In this document: piece after piece, positions 23,835 to 33,473 of the stretch
Numbering within the stretch: position 1 is the stretch's first letter
Layout of the letters: each line of letters starts with the position of its first letter
Assembly: GCF_006346325.1 (NCBI RefSeq)
Contig: NZ_VDYR01000002.1
Span: forward strand, 186,001 to 250,000
Reading direction: 5' to 3'
From: Sphingomonas japonica
GTDB lineage: Bacteria; Pseudomonadota; Alphaproteobacteria; Sphingomonadales; Sphingomonadaceae
DNA length: 64,000 nucleotides
The notes under the pieces: model-generated
Databases searched by the model: none
Told to the model about the DNA's origin: nothing
The model's input: only the letters and a program-made list of their open reading frames with translations
Position numbers and translations under genes: made by a program

Positions 23835-24464
23835 GTGGACAGTCTCGAACAACGCTGCATTCTCGCCGATTTGGTGCGCGAACGCGGGCTTAGCCTAGCG
23901 GCGCTGTCGCGCGACCTGCTTCGCCGCAACGCCGCGTATCTCCAGCAATATGTCACCCGCGGATCGCCGCGGCTGCTGGCGGAGGCGGACCGGGCGTTGC
24001 TCGCCGACTATCTCGGCATCGACGAAACCGTGCTCGGTGGTCGGCCGCGCGGCGCAGTCACGCATGTGCCATTGCTCGCGATCGGCGCGTCGGCGGGGCG
24101 GGGCAGGCTGGTCGATGCCGCCGCGCGCCGCGTCGCGCAGCCGCTGCCCAGCGCCTTGCTCGAACAGCTCGGCGTTGCCCCCGCCGCCGCCTCGATGATC
24201 GTGGTCGAAGGCGATTCGATGGCGCCGACGCTGGCCGACGGCGACACCATCCTGGTCGATTCCGCCGATCGCCGCGTTACCGCCGCGCCGCGGCTCTACG
24301 TGCTGCGCATCGACGACGCGCTGATGGTCAAGCGGGTCGCGCTGGCTGACGGCGTCTGGCACGTCACCAGCGACAATCCCTGCGCACCCGATCCGGGTCG
24401 GTTCGATCCCGGCACGGTCGCATTGATCGGCCGCGTCCGCTGGCTCTCGCGCGAACCCGACTGA
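23835..24464 (+). CDS. S24-family (LexA/CI-like) transcriptional regulator
   Basis: A 209-residue protein. The N-terminal 70 residues look like a divergent helix-turn-helix ('LADLVRERGLSLAALSRDLLRRNAAYLQQYVTRG', broken by a turn at GLS). The C-terminal half is a LexA/CI/UmuD peptidase domain with Ser128 in 'VEGDSMAPTLADGD' and Lys166 in 'DALMVKRV', the Ser-Lys dyad. An Ala-Gly pair in 'IGASAGRG' could be the self-cleavage site, though the context differs from LexA. It is too divergent at the N terminus to be LexA itself. GTG 23835 is chosen (AGGG seven bases upstream); TTG 23829 is possible. It likely binds the palindrome just upstream. Confidence 0.85.
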   Translation: MDSLEQRCILADLVRERGLSLAALSRDLLRRNAAYLQQYVTRGSPRLLAEADRALLADYLGIDETVLGGRPRGAVTHVPLLAIGASAGRGRLVDAAARRVAQPLPSALLEQLGVAPAAASMIVVEGDSMAPTLADGDTILVDSADRRVTAAPRLYVLRIDDALMVKRVALADGVWHVTSDNPCAPDPGRFDPGTVALIGRVRWLSREPD

Positions 24465-24473
24465 ACGGCGCGG

Positions 24474-24662
24474 TCAGCCAGCCCGGCGCTGGTCGGCTGC
24501 CCAGATCAGCAGCGCGATCAGCGCCCCGATCGCAGTGCCGACCACGAACCCCGCCGATGGCTGGCCGAGCGCAACGCCGATGCCGGTGCCGACCAGCATC
24601 GCGATCGCGACGAATGCGCCGCCCGCTTTGGGGCCGGGGGATTTGGTGGCGGGACCGGTCAT
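24474..24662 (-). CDS. Small two-helix membrane protein, hypothetical
   Basis: A 62-residue protein with two hydrophobic segments ('GGAFVAIAMLVGTGIGVALG' and 'GFVVGTAIGALIALLIWAA') separated by 'QPSA', and a basic C terminus 'QRRAG'. The glycine/alanine-rich hairpin resembles many small inner-membrane proteins; no family is recognised. It is convergent with the S24-regulator gene, nine bases apart. Hydrophobicity and codon pattern support coding, but the evidence is modest. Confidence 0.65.
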   Translation of the reverse strand: MTGPATKSPGPKAGGAFVAIAMLVGTGIGVALGQPSAGFVVGTAIGALIALLIWAADQRRAG

Positions 24663-24819
24663 CGCGCCGCTCTGCCATGTCCCGATGCCGGACGCCAGTG
24701 TCCCGCATCGGGCCGGGCGATACGCTTGCGGCGGCGTGGTGAACGCGCGTCAACCCTCGCGCCGCGCCCCAGCCGCGGCAGTTCCAATCGTGGCACGCGG
24801 CTTGAGTGGGGGTGGCGGC

Positions 24820-25032
24820 ATGGACAAGACCATCTACCTCCCCGATCGCGGCGCGGTCGCCGACGCCGCCGACCTGATGCTCCGCTTCGGCGCGGAGGCC
24901 GGGCTCGAAGCCGCGATCCGTGCCAATCGCAGCCGCGATCTCGGCAACCATGTCCATTTCTGCCGCTGGCGTTCGATCGAACGGCTGATCCTCGTGCTCG
25001 GCGATGATATGGCGACCGGTACGCTGCACTGA
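24820..25032 (+). CDS. Small hypothetical protein, 70 residues
   Basis: The protein starts 'MDKTIYLPDRGAVADAADLM' and ends 'RLILVLGDDMATGTLH', a mixed helix/strand pattern with a C-x-W-R-S-I-E-R centre. No family recognised. The ATG at 24820 is preceded by a G-rich stretch (GTGGGGGTGGCGGC) that can act as a ribosome site. It lies alone, 157 bases after the divergent small membrane gene and 79 bases ahead of tamA. Confidence 0.6.
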   Translation: MDKTIYLPDRGAVADAADLMLRFGAEAGLEAAIRANRSRDLGNHVHFCRWRSIERLILVLGDDMATGTLH

Positions 25033-25111
25033 GCGGCGTGCCCGGCGATCTGCCGCCCGCCACGCATTTTGCGCCATTGTCGCGCCGCCCCCGCCCGCGC
25101 TACTAAGCCGC

Positions 25112-27043
25112 ATGGTTTCGCGCACGCGTCGGCGTTCTTGTGTTCTGGCCGCCGTCGGTTGCACCCTGCTGGCAGCGCCGCCCGCGCTCGCGCAGGACAC
25201 TAGCCTCGATCCCGGCACCCCGCTCGATGCCGACGCCGATATCGGGGTCGCCTGGCCGGATCTCGCGCTGCAGCCGGGCGAGGAGGCCGCTGCTACCGAC
25301 GCGACCACCGACATCGCCGCCGAAGCGCGCTACAGCTGGCGGATCGAGGGGCTCGATGCCATCTGGACCGACCTGATGCGCCAGCGCTTCGACGCCGCCT
25401 CGACGCTGAAGGCCAATGACGACGATCCCGCCAACGCCGCGCAGATCAACCGCCGCGCGCGCGAGGACGTCGAACTGCTCAATCAGATCCTGCGCGCCGA
25501 GGGCTATTACGACGCGCGCATCCGCCCGCAGGTCGAGCCGCAGGCGGGCGAGTTCCTCGTCACGCTGGTCGTGCGTCCGGGGCCGGTCTATCGCCTCAAC
25601 TCGATCGATCTCGCCGGGATCGAGGGCGCGGGCGACAAGACCGACGAACTGCGCGAGGCGTTCGCGCTCGAGCCCGAGGCCCCGGCCAATGCCGACGCGA
25701 TCGCCGCCGCCGACGAACGCCTGCGCACCGCGATCGGCAGCGAGGGTTTTCCGTTCGCCAGGGTCGCCGAGCCGGAGATCGTCATCGATCATGCCACCCA
25801 GACCGCGACCATCGGCATTGCCGTCGATCCGGGGGCGCAGCGCCGCTTCGGCCGCATCGTCACGACGACCGACCGGGTGTTCGACGGCGACCACGTCCAG
25901 GACATTGCCCGCTTCGAACCCGGCCAGCTCTACGACGCCGCCGAGGTCGAGGATCTGCGCCGCGCGGTCATCCAGACCGGGCTGGTCTCGTCGGTCGATA
26001 TCGTTCCGGTGGAGGGGCAGGCACCCGGCACCGTCGATCTGCAAGTGGCACTCGAACCCGCGCCGCCGCGCACGATCGCGGGCGAATTGGGCTACGGCAC
26101 CGGCGAGGGCGCGCGCGCGGAAGTCAGCTGGACGCACCGCAACCTGTTCCCGCCCGAGGGCGCGTTCACCGTGCGCGGCGTGCTCGGCACACGCGAACAG
26201 CTCGGCAGCCTGGTGCTGCGCCGCAACAATTTCCAGGATCGCGATCGCGTCCTGACGCTTCAGGCATCGGCCGCGCATCTCGAACGCGACGCCTTCGAGG
26301 CGGACACGATCAGCCTGTCCGGCGCGCTCGAACGCCAGACCAACATCTTCTTTCAAAAGACCTGGACCTGGTCGCTCGGTGCCGAGCTCGTCGCCACCGA
26401 CGAGCGCGACGTGATCCTCGACACCGGCGAGGCGCGGCGGCGGACCTATTTTATCGGCGCGCTGCCAACGTCGCTCAACTATGACGGCTCGGACGACCTG
26501 CTCAACCCGACCACCGGCTTCCGTCTCGGCGGGCGCTTCTCGCCCGAAGTGTCGCTCAGCGGCCAGACCTTCGGCTATTCGCGCATCCAGCTCGACGCCA
26601 GTGCCTATCAGCCGGTCAATGACCGCGTCGTGCTGGCCGGACGCGTGCGGCTCGGCTCGATCCTCGGCGCGCCCCGCGACGCGATCGCGCCGTCGCGGCG
26701 CTTTTATGCGGGCGGCGGCGCATCGGTACGCGGCTACGGCTTCCAGTCGATCGGTCCGCGCGATCCCAATAACGAGCCCGTAGGCGGGCGCTCGCTCAGC
26801 GAATTTTCGCTCGAGGCGCGGGTCAAGGCGTTCGGCAATTTCGGGATCGTGCCGTTCTTCGACGGCGGCAACATCTATACCTCGACGCTGCCGCGCTTCT
26901 CGGACTTCCGCTACGGCGCCGGCGTCGGGGTGCGGTACTATTCCAATTTCGGCCCGATCCGCGTCGATGTCGGCACCCCGCTCAACCCGCAGCCGGGCGA
27001 TTCGCGCATCGCGGTCTATGTCTCGCTGGGCCAGGCGTTTTGA
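25112..27043 (+). CDS. tamA: TamA-like outer membrane assembly protein (BamA/Omp85 family)
   Basis: A 643-residue Omp85-family protein. It has a signal peptide ('VLAAVGCTLLAAPPALAQ'), an N-terminal region with POTRA repeats ('EDVELLNQILRAEGYYDARI' and 'AAADERLRTAIGSEGFPFARV' are typical helices), and a C-terminal 16-strand barrel from about residue 330. The barrel contains 'FYAGGGASVRGYGFQSIGPRD', the conserved (V/I)RG(Y/F) element of strand loop 6. It ends in Phe ('SLGQAF'), the outer-membrane insertion signal. With TamB, encoded next, it forms the translocation and assembly module that inserts autotransporters and helps lipid transport. The stop overlaps the tamB start as TTGA. Confidence 0.93.
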   Translation: MVSRTRRRSCVLAAVGCTLLAAPPALAQDTSLDPGTPLDADADIGVAWPDLALQPGEEAAATDATTDIAAEARYSWRIEGLDAIWTDLMRQRFDAASTLKANDDDPANAAQINRRAREDVELLNQILRAEGYYDARIRPQVEPQAGEFLVTLVVRPGPVYRLNSIDLAGIEGAGDKTDELREAFALEPEAPANADAIAAADERLRTAIGSEGFPFARVAEPEIVIDHATQTATIGIAVDPGAQRRFGRIVTTTDRVFDGDHVQDIARFEPGQLYDAAEVEDLRRAVIQTGLVSSVDIVPVEGQAPGTVDLQVALEPAPPRTIAGELGYGTGEGARAEVSWTHRNLFPPEGAFTVRGVLGTREQLGSLVLRRNNFQDRDRVLTLQASAAHLERDAFEADTISLSGALERQTNIFFQKTWTWSLGAELVATDERDVILDTGEARRRTYFIGALPTSLNYDGSDDLLNPTTGFRLGGRFSPEVSLSGQTFGYSRIQLDASAYQPVNDRVVLAGRVRLGSILGAPRDAIAPSRRFYAGGGASVRGYGFQSIGPRDPNNEPVGGRSLSEFSLEARVKAFGNFGIVPFFDGGNIYTSTLPRFSDFRYGAGVGVRYYSNFGPIRVDVGTPLNPQPGDSRIAVYVSLGQAF

Positions 27044-30000
27044 GCGACGACGTCCAGCAGCCGAAGCGTCGCAGTCCCTGGCCGCGCCGCATCGCTGGCA
27101 CGCTGGCGCTGCTCGCCGGGTTGTGCGCGCTGGCGCTGGTCCTGCTCGACAGCCCGCTCGGCCATCGCTTCGTCGCCGACCGCATCGCCGCGCTCGAACC
27201 CGCCAACGGCCTGCGCTACCGCGTCGGCCGGATCGAGGGATCGCTGTTCGGCAAGGCGCGGCTGATCGAAGTCCGCCTGTTCGATCGCAACGGCTTGGTG
27301 TTCCAGGCGCCGCAAGCCGAACTCGACTGGAACCCCTTCGCATGGAGCGCCAACACCCTGGCGATCCGCCGCCTGATCGTACCGCGCGCGACGCTCGCCA
27401 AATTGCCCGAACTCACGCCGACGGGCCGCACCGGCCCGATCCTGCCCGGTTTCGACATCGCCATCGGCGAATTGCGCGTCGATCGCCTCGACCTTGCCGC
27501 CGCCGTCACCGGCCGGCCGCGCACCGGGCGCCTCGTCGCCCGCGCCGATATTCGCGGCGGCCGGGCGATGGTCGACCTGGCCGCGTTGGTCGAGGGCAGC
27601 GATTTCGTGCGGATCGACCTCGACGCACAGCCCGACCGCGACCGCTTCGACCTGCGCGCGCGGGCACGCGGGCGCGCCGACGGCGTATTGGCGAAGCTGA
27701 CCGGGATTGCCCGCCCGCTGTCGCTGACCATCGCGGGCGACGGCCGCTGGTCGCGCTGGCAGGGCCGCGTGCAGGCGGATGCGGGCGACGAACGCCTGAT
27801 CGACCTTGCGCTCGGCAACGAAGCCGGGCGCTACACGCTGGGCGGGACGGTCGCGCCGCAAAGCCTGTTGCGCGGTCGGCTGCAGCGGCTGACCAGCCCG
27901 CGCATCCTGGTCAACGCCGCCGCCACGCTCGCCGACCGCCGCCTCGACGGCAACGCGTCGCTGCGCACGCCGTCGCTCGATATCGAGACGACTGGCGAGA
28001 TCGACCTGGCGCGGAGTGCCTTTCGCAACCTGCGCACCCGCGCGCGGCTGCTCCGCCCGCCCGCACTGTTCCCCAACATGACCGGACGCAATGTCGAGCT
28101 GCGCGCGATTCTCGACGGCGCGTTCGCCACGGCGCGCTTCGACTATCGCATCACCGCCGACCGCTTCGCCTTCGATGCGACCGGGTTCGAAGGCGCGCGC
28201 GCCGCCGGGCGCGGGCGACTGTCGAAGGCGCCGGTGACGGTGCCGGTCGCCTTTACCGCGCGCCGCGTCACCGGCGTCGGCGACGTCGCGGGCGGCATCC
28301 TCCAGAACCTGTCGGTATCCGGAAACCTGCGTGTCACGCCGACATTGGTGCTCGGCGACGACCTGCGGCTGCGCTCGGACAAGCTCGACGGGCGCATCAT
28401 GCTGATGCTCGACCTCACCAATGGCCGCTACGAAGTCAGCCTGAACGGCGGGCTCAACCGCTATCTGATCCCCGGCCTCGGCATCGTCGACGTCCAGTCG
28501 CGGCTGACGGTGATGCCCGGCCCCGGTGGCCGCGGCACCCGCGTGGTGGGCACCGGCGTGGCGCAGATGGTGCGGCTCGACAACGCGTTCTTCCGATCGC
28601 TGACCGGGGGATTGCCCCGCATTGTCGCGCGGCTGGAGCGCGGTCCCGACCGGGTGCTCTATTTCCGCGACCTGGTGCTGACCTCGCCCGACCTCACGCT
28701 GCGCGGCAACGGGTATCGCCGCACCGATGGCAGTTTCTTCTTCGAAGGCAGCGGCGAGCAGGCGACCTACGGCCCGGTTACTGTTCGCCTGGACGGTCGC
28801 ATCGACCGCCCGGTGCTCGATCTGACCTTCGCCAGCCCGCAAGCGACGCTGGGCTTGGCCGGCGTCACCGCGCACCTCGATCCGACGCCGGCGGGCTATG
28901 CGTTCACGGCGCAAGGCGGCTCGCGGCTCGGGCCGTTCACCGCGCGCGGGCGCATCGATCTGCCGCGCGGCGGCAGCGCAACGGTCATCTTCGAGGAGCT
29001 GCGCGTCAGCGGCACGCGCGCCACCGGCCAGCTTGCGATCGTCCCCGGCGGTTTCGACGGACGGCTCGACATCGATGGCGGCGGGTTGTCGGGCATGCTG
29101 CGCTTCGTGCCGGTAAATGGTGTCCAGCGGATCGAAGGCGACATCGACGCACGCGCCGCAGCGCTGGCGGGGGTGACGGTGCGCCGCGCGAGCCTTGCCT
29201 TTGCGACGCTGCTCGATCCCGGTGGGACGACGCTCGAAGCCACCGTCGCCGCGCGCGGGCTGCGCGCATCGGGGCTCACGATCGGCAGACTCGCCGCCAG
29301 CGCGAAGCTGACCGACGGCGTGGGTGAGATCACCGCTTCCTTCTCGGGCCAGCGCGGCCGGGCGTTCGACCTGCAAAGCGTCACGCGTGTTAGCCCCGAC
29401 CAGTTCCGCATCCAGCTCAAGGGCAGCGTCGATCAGCGCCCGCTCGCGCTCGACGAGGCCGCGGTGGTCAGCCGCGATGGTGATGGCTGGCGGCTCGCGC
29501 CGGTCGATCTCAGCTTTGCGGGCGGCACCGCGCGGCTTGGCGGCCGGGTCGGTCCGGGCGAGACCAGCGTCGAGGCAAGCGTCGCTCGCCTGCCGCTGGC
29601 GGTGCTCGACATCCTGCTGCCCGGCGCGGGGCTGAGCGGCGCCGCCACCGGCAAGCTCAGCTATACCGACCGCGCCGGCGTGCCAGATGGCCGCATCGAC
29701 ATGCGCGTGCGTGGATTGAGCCGCGCGGGGCTGGTGCTCTCGTCGCGGCCCGTCGATCTCGGCATCGCCGGGGTGATCGACGCCCGCCGCGCGGGCTTTC
29801 GCGCGGTCGTGGCCAGTGACGGCCGCATCATCGGCCGGGCGCAGGCGCGGATGGCACCGCTCGGGCCGGGCGCGCTGTTCCAGCGGATCGCGAATGCACC
29901 CTTGTTCGCACAGGTCCGCTATGACGGCCCTGCCGACACGCTGTGGCGGTTGACCGGGATCGAGCTGTTCGACCTTTCCGGGCCGGTCGGTATCGCCGCC

Positions 30001-31185
30001 GATGTCGGCGGTCGCCTCGCCGATCCGCGCATCCGCGGCACCGTCGTGTCGAAAACCGCGCGCATCGAAAGCGCGGTCACCGGCACGGTGCTGACCAATG
30101 TCCAGACGCGCGGCCGCTTCAACGGATCGCGGCTGGTGATCGACGAGTTCTCCGCCAGCGACGGGCGCGAGGGCAGCGTCAGCGGCTCGGGCGCGTTCGA
30201 CCTGTCGGCGGCGTCGGGCTTCGCGATCGACCTCAATCTTCAGGCGCGGAACGCGGTGATGATCAACCGCGACGATATCGGCGCGGCGGTGACCGGGCCG
30301 ATCACGATCCGTTCGGACGGCAATGGCGGCACGATCGGCGGCGACGTCCGGCTCGACCGCAGCCGCTATCGGCTGGGACAGGCGGTCACCGCCGCCGCGA
30401 TCCCGCGGCTCAACATCCGCGAAGTCAACCAGCGCGGCCCGGATGACGAAGAGGACATCGTTCCCGTCGAACCATGGCGGCTCGATCTGCGCGCACGCGC
30501 CCCCGGCGGGCTGTTCGTGACCGGGCTCGGCCTGTCGAGCGAGTGGTCGACTGACATCCAGATTGGCGGTGAGCCGACCAATCCCAAGATCACCGGCCGC
30601 GCCGACCTGGTCCGCGGCGATTATGAATTTGCCGGCCGCACCTTCGATCTCGATCGCGGCGCGATCCGCTTCGACGGCTCGGTCCCCGCCAATCCGTCGC
30701 TCGACATCGCCGCCAATGCCGACACGCAGGGGCTCAACGCGACGATCCGCGTCACCGGCACCGCGCTCAGGCCGGAGATCGGCTTTTCCAGCATTCCGGC
30801 GCTGCCCGAGGACGAACTGCTGTCGCGACTGCTGTTCGGCACCTCGATCACGCAGTTGTCCGCCCCCGAGGCGCTGCAGCTGGCGGCGGCGGTGGCCGCG
30901 CTGCAGGACGGCGGCGACGGGCTCAATCCGATCAACGCGGTGCGCCGCGCCGCCGGGCTCGACCGCCTGCGCATCCTGCCTGCCGATCCGCAGACCGGGC
31001 AGGGCACCGCGATCGCCGCGGGCAAATATCTGACGCGGCGGACCTATGTCGAGATCATCTCCGACGGTCAGGGCTATTCCGCGACGCGCGTCGAGTTCCA
31101 GCTCACCCGCTGGCTGTCGTTGCTCTCGTCGATCTCGACGATCGGGCGGCAAAGCGCCAACATCCGGGTATCACGCGATTATTGA
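27040..31185 (+). CDS. tamB: TamB-like translocation and assembly module protein
   Basis: A 1381-residue AsmA-like/TamB protein. A single N-terminal anchor helix ('GTLALLAGLCALALVLLDSPL') is followed by over a thousand residues of alternating beta strands forming the periplasm-spanning groove, and the C-terminal DUF490/TamB domain ends with 'TRVEFQLTRWLSLLSSISTI'. It connects the inner membrane to TamA in the outer membrane and takes part in protein insertion and phospholipid transfer. The start is TTG 27040, whose last two bases lie in the tamA TGA; no other start with better context is near. Length is normal for alphaproteobacteria. A long open frame on the opposite strand is a composition artefact. 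Confidence 0.93.
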   Translation: MSDDVQQPKRRSPWPRRIAGTLALLAGLCALALVLLDSPLGHRFVADRIAALEPANGLRYRVGRIEGSLFGKARLIEVRLFDRNGLVFQAPQAELDWNPFAWSANTLAIRRLIVPRATLAKLPELTPTGRTGPILPGFDIAIGELRVDRLDLAAAVTGRPRTGRLVARADIRGGRAMVDLAALVEGSDFVRIDLDAQPDRDRFDLRARARGRADGVLAKLTGIARPLSLTIAGDGRWSRWQGRVQADAGDERLIDLALGNEAGRYTLGGTVAPQSLLRGRLQRLTSPRILVNAAATLADRRLDGNASLRTPSLDIETTGEIDLARSAFRNLRTRARLLRPPALFPNMTGRNVELRAILDGAFATARFDYRITADRFAFDATGFEGARAAGRGRLSKAPVTVPVAFTARRVTGVGDVAGGILQNLSVSGNLRVTPTLVLGDDLRLRSDKLDGRIMLMLDLTNGRYEVSLNGGLNRYLIPGLGIVDVQSRLTVMPGPGGRGTRVVGTGVAQMVRLDNAFFRSLTGGLPRIVARLERGPDRVLYFRDLVLTSPDLTLRGNGYRRTDGSFFFEGSGEQATYGPVTVRLDGRIDRPVLDLTFASPQATLGLAGVTAHLDPTPAGYAFTAQGGSRLGPFTARGRIDLPRGGSATVIFEELRVSGTRATGQLAIVPGGFDGRLDIDGGGLSGMLRFVPVNGVQRIEGDIDARAAALAGVTVRRASLAFATLLDPGGTTLEATVAARGLRASGLTIGRLAASAKLTDGVGEITASFSGQRGRAFDLQSVTRVSPDQFRIQLKGSVDQRPLALDEAAVVSRDGDGWRLAPVDLSFAGGTARLGGRVGPGETSVEASVARLPLAVLDILLPGAGLSGAATGKLSYTDRAGVPDGRIDMRVRGLSRAGLVLSSRPVDLGIAGVIDARRAGFRAVVASDGRIIGRAQARMAPLGPGALFQRIANAPLFAQVRYDGPADTLWRLTGIELFDLSGPVGIAADVGGRLADPRIRGTVVSKTARIESAVTGTVLTNVQTRGRFNGSRLVIDEFSASDGREGSVSGSGAFDLSAASGFAIDLNLQARNAVMINRDDIGAAVTGPITIRSDGNGGTIGGDVRLDRSRYRLGQAVTAAAIPRLNIREVNQRGPDDEEDIVPVEPWRLDLRARAPGGLFVTGLGLSSEWSTDIQIGGEPTNPKITGRADLVRGDYEFAGRTFDLDRGAIRFDGSVPANPSLDIAANADTQGLNATIRVTGTALRPEIGFSSIPALPEDELLSRLLFGTSITQLSAPEALQLAAAVAALQDGGDGLNPINAVRRAAGLDRLRILPADPQTGQGTAIAAGKYLTRRTYVEIISDGQGYSATRVEFQLTRWLSLLSSISTIGRQSANIRVSRDY

Positions 31186-31273
31186 TTGATCGCGCCGCGA
31201 TCGCGCGCCACTGGCGGGGAGCGACTGGCTCGCCTGTACCTCCCTTGCGTCCGACTCCAGCGTTCGAGGCCGA

Positions 31274-33049
31274 ATGACGCTTTCCCAGATCCTGTCGGTG
31301 ACCGTGCTTGCCGGGATGATGCTGCTGTTCCTGTGGGGACGGCTGCGCTACGATATCGTCGCTATCCTGGCGCTTCTCGCCGGGCTGGCGGTCGGCATCA
31401 TCGCGCCCGACGATGCGTTCAGCGGCTTTTCCGACGATATCGTCATCATCGTCGGTTCGGCGCTGGTGATTTCGGGTGCGGTCCAACGCTCGGGCGTGAT
31501 CGAGACGCTGCTCGCACTGCTTGCCAAGCGGGTGACGCGGGTGCGTTCGCAACTGCTGCTGCTGACCGCCTCGGTCGGCTTCGCCTCGGCGCTGGTCAAG
31601 AATATCGGCGCGCTGGCGATGTTGATGCCCGCATCGTTCCAGATGGCCAAGCGCTCGGAAAGCTCGCCATCGGTGTTCCTGATGCCGATGGCGTTCGCGT
31701 CGCTACTCGGCGGGCTGATGACACTGATCGGCACCTCGCCGAACATCATCGTCAGCCGGGTGCGCGGCGAGCTGACCGGCGAACCGTTCCGCATGTTCGA
31801 TTATCTTCCGGTCGGGCTGGGGCTGACGCTGATCGGGCTGCTCTATCTGCGCTTCGCCTATCGCCTGCTGCCGCGCGACCGCCGCGCCGCGCCGACGATG
31901 GGCGAGGCGCTCGACATCAAGAGCTATGTCACCGAAGCGACGATCACCGAAACCTCGCCTGCCGCCGACGAGACCGTCGCCGCCTTCGTCGCGCGCCACG
32001 ACTCCGAAGTCACCGTCACCGCGGTGCTGCGCGCCGGCATGCGCAGCGCGCCGCATCCCGACACCGAATTGCGCAGCCGCGACACGCTGATCCTGGGCGG
32101 AGCGCCCGACGCCCTCGAACGCGTCATCGCGCGCGACCGCCTCGCGCTCGAGGGACACGACCGCGACGCGCCGGAAGGGTCGCAGGAAGACGATATCGGC
32201 GTCATCGAAGCGGTAGTGAACACCGAATCGGTGCTGATCGGCCGCACCGCCGGACGCATGCTGCTGCAGCGGCGCTTCGGCGTGAACCTGATCGCGGTGG
32301 CGCGGCGCGGCGAGCGGTTGACCCGGCGGCTCGCCAATATCGAGCTTCGCGCCGGCGACGTGATCGTGCTGCAGGGACCGCTCAGCCTGCTTCCCGAACG
32401 GCTGCGCGACCTCGGCTGCCTGCCGCTTGCCGAACGCACGCTGCGGCTGGGCAGCGCGCGCAAAGGACTGCTGCCGCTGGCGATCCTCGGCGCGGCGATG
32501 GCGGCTACGGCGACCGGGTACGTCCCCGTCGCGGTCGCGTTCTTCGCCGCTGCCGGGCTGATCCTCGCCAGCGGCGCGCTGCCTATCCGCGAGGCGTATG
32601 ATCATGTCGAATGGCCGATCCTGATCATGCTCGGCGCGCTGATCCCGGTCAGCGACACGCTGCGCACCACCGGCACGACCGACCTGATCGGCGCGTTCCT
32701 TTCGGATACCGCGGCGACGCTGCCGCCCTGGGGCGCCGTGGCGATGATCCTGACCGCGGCGATGGCGGTCACGCCTTTCCTCAACAATGCGGCGACGGTG
32801 CTGGTGATGGCGCCGATTGCCGCGACCTTCGCGACCGGGCTGGGCATGCGCCCCGAACCGTTCCTGATGGCGACCGCAGTCGGCGCGGGGTGCGATTTCC
32901 TCACGCCGATCGGGCATCAGTGCAACACGCTGGTGATGGGGCCGGGCGGCTATCGCTTTTCCGACTATGCCCGGCTGGGCGCGCCGCTGTCGCTGATCGT
33001 GCTGGTGTTCGGCACGCCGCTGATCCTGTATTTCTGGCCTGCGCTTTGA
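31274..33049 (+). CDS. SLC13-family permease with tandem TrkA-C domains
   Basis: A 591-residue inner-membrane transporter of the DASS/SLC13 or ArsB-NhaD superfamily. About five helices (residues 1-200), then a cytoplasmic insert of two RCK/TrkA-C domains (about 205-385, e.g. 'MRSAPHPDTELRSRDTLILGG' and 'LANIELRAGDVIVLQG'), then the second helix bundle. Conserved half-site motifs are 'LVKNIGALAMLMP', 'LIGTSPNIIV' and 'FLNNAATVLVMAP', in which S-N-T/P-type turns bind substrate and Na+. The substrate could be a dicarboxylate, sulfate or another anion; the sequence does not decide. ATG 31274 follows CGAGG. Confidence 0.9.
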   Translation: MTLSQILSVTVLAGMMLLFLWGRLRYDIVAILALLAGLAVGIIAPDDAFSGFSDDIVIIVGSALVISGAVQRSGVIETLLALLAKRVTRVRSQLLLLTASVGFASALVKNIGALAMLMPASFQMAKRSESSPSVFLMPMAFASLLGGLMTLIGTSPNIIVSRVRGELTGEPFRMFDYLPVGLGLTLIGLLYLRFAYRLLPRDRRAAPTMGEALDIKSYVTEATITETSPAADETVAAFVARHDSEVTVTAVLRAGMRSAPHPDTELRSRDTLILGGAPDALERVIARDRLALEGHDRDAPEGSQEDDIGVIEAVVNTESVLIGRTAGRMLLQRRFGVNLIAVARRGERLTRRLANIELRAGDVIVLQGPLSLLPERLRDLGCLPLAERTLRLGSARKGLLPLAILGAAMAATATGYVPVAVAFFAAAGLILASGALPIREAYDHVEWPILIMLGALIPVSDTLRTTGTTDLIGAFLSDTAATLPPWGAVAMILTAAMAVTPFLNNAATVLVMAPIAATFATGLGMRPEPFLMATAVGAGCDFLTPIGHQCNTLVMGPGGYRFSDYARLGAPLSLIVLVFGTPLILYFWPAL

Positions 33050-33101
33050 TTTGACGGCTGCGCGCCCCTAGCTTGAGGCGAAACCCAAGCAGGAGAGTGC
33101 A

Positions 33102-33443
33102 ATGCGTACCCCCGAAGCCGTCGCCGGAATGCCGTGCCCGGTGTGCAAGACCGGCCTGGCGATGAGCGAGCGCAACGGCATCGAGATCGATTACTGCCCC
33201 ACGTGCCGCGGCATCTGGCTCGATCGCGGCGAACTCGACAAGATCATCGAGCGCGCGGCTGCGCAAGAGGCGCCGCCCGCGCCGCAACCACCTGCGCCGC
33301 CGCAGCCCGGCTACGCTCCCGCTGCGCCCTATCCGCCACAGGCGCACAATCCGTGGGACCGCCCGAGCCACCAGGGCCAGGGCTACGACCCGCGCTACGG
33401 CAAGAAGCGCAAGAAGTCGTTCCTTGAGGAAATGTTCGACTGA
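33102..33443 (+). CDS. TFIIB-type zinc-ribbon protein
   Basis: A 113-residue protein. The N-terminal zinc ribbon has two CxxC knuckles ('MPCPVCKTGL' and 'DYCPTCRGIWLDRGELDKI'), the signature of the zf-TFIIB family of small bacterial proteins. The middle is Pro/Ala/Tyr-rich and probably disordered. The C terminus is lysine-rich then acidic ('KKRKKSFLEEMFD'), a common ending in this family. Its function is not established; a nucleic-acid or metal role is possible. It has a strong ribosome site (AGGAGAG) nine bases upstream of ATG 33102. Confidence 0.9.
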   Translation: MRTPEAVAGMPCPVCKTGLAMSERNGIEIDYCPTCRGIWLDRGELDKIIERAAAQEAPPAPQPPAPPQPGYAPAAPYPPQAHNPWDRPSHQGQGYDPRYGKKRKKSFLEEMFD

Positions 33444-33473
33444 GGCCCACGTGACGTCGGCCGGTGTCGTGCT

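Noticed and set aside
23835..24464. Calling the S24 protein LexA
   Set aside because: The N-terminal domain does not match the LexA winged helix and the cleavage context differs; only the S24 peptidase half is shared.
27016..31152. A 1378-residue open frame antisense to tamB
   Set aside because: High GC content gives long open frames opposite genuine genes; the translation is rich in Arg, Gln, Ala and low-complexity and has no domain, while tamB on the plus strand has full family structure.
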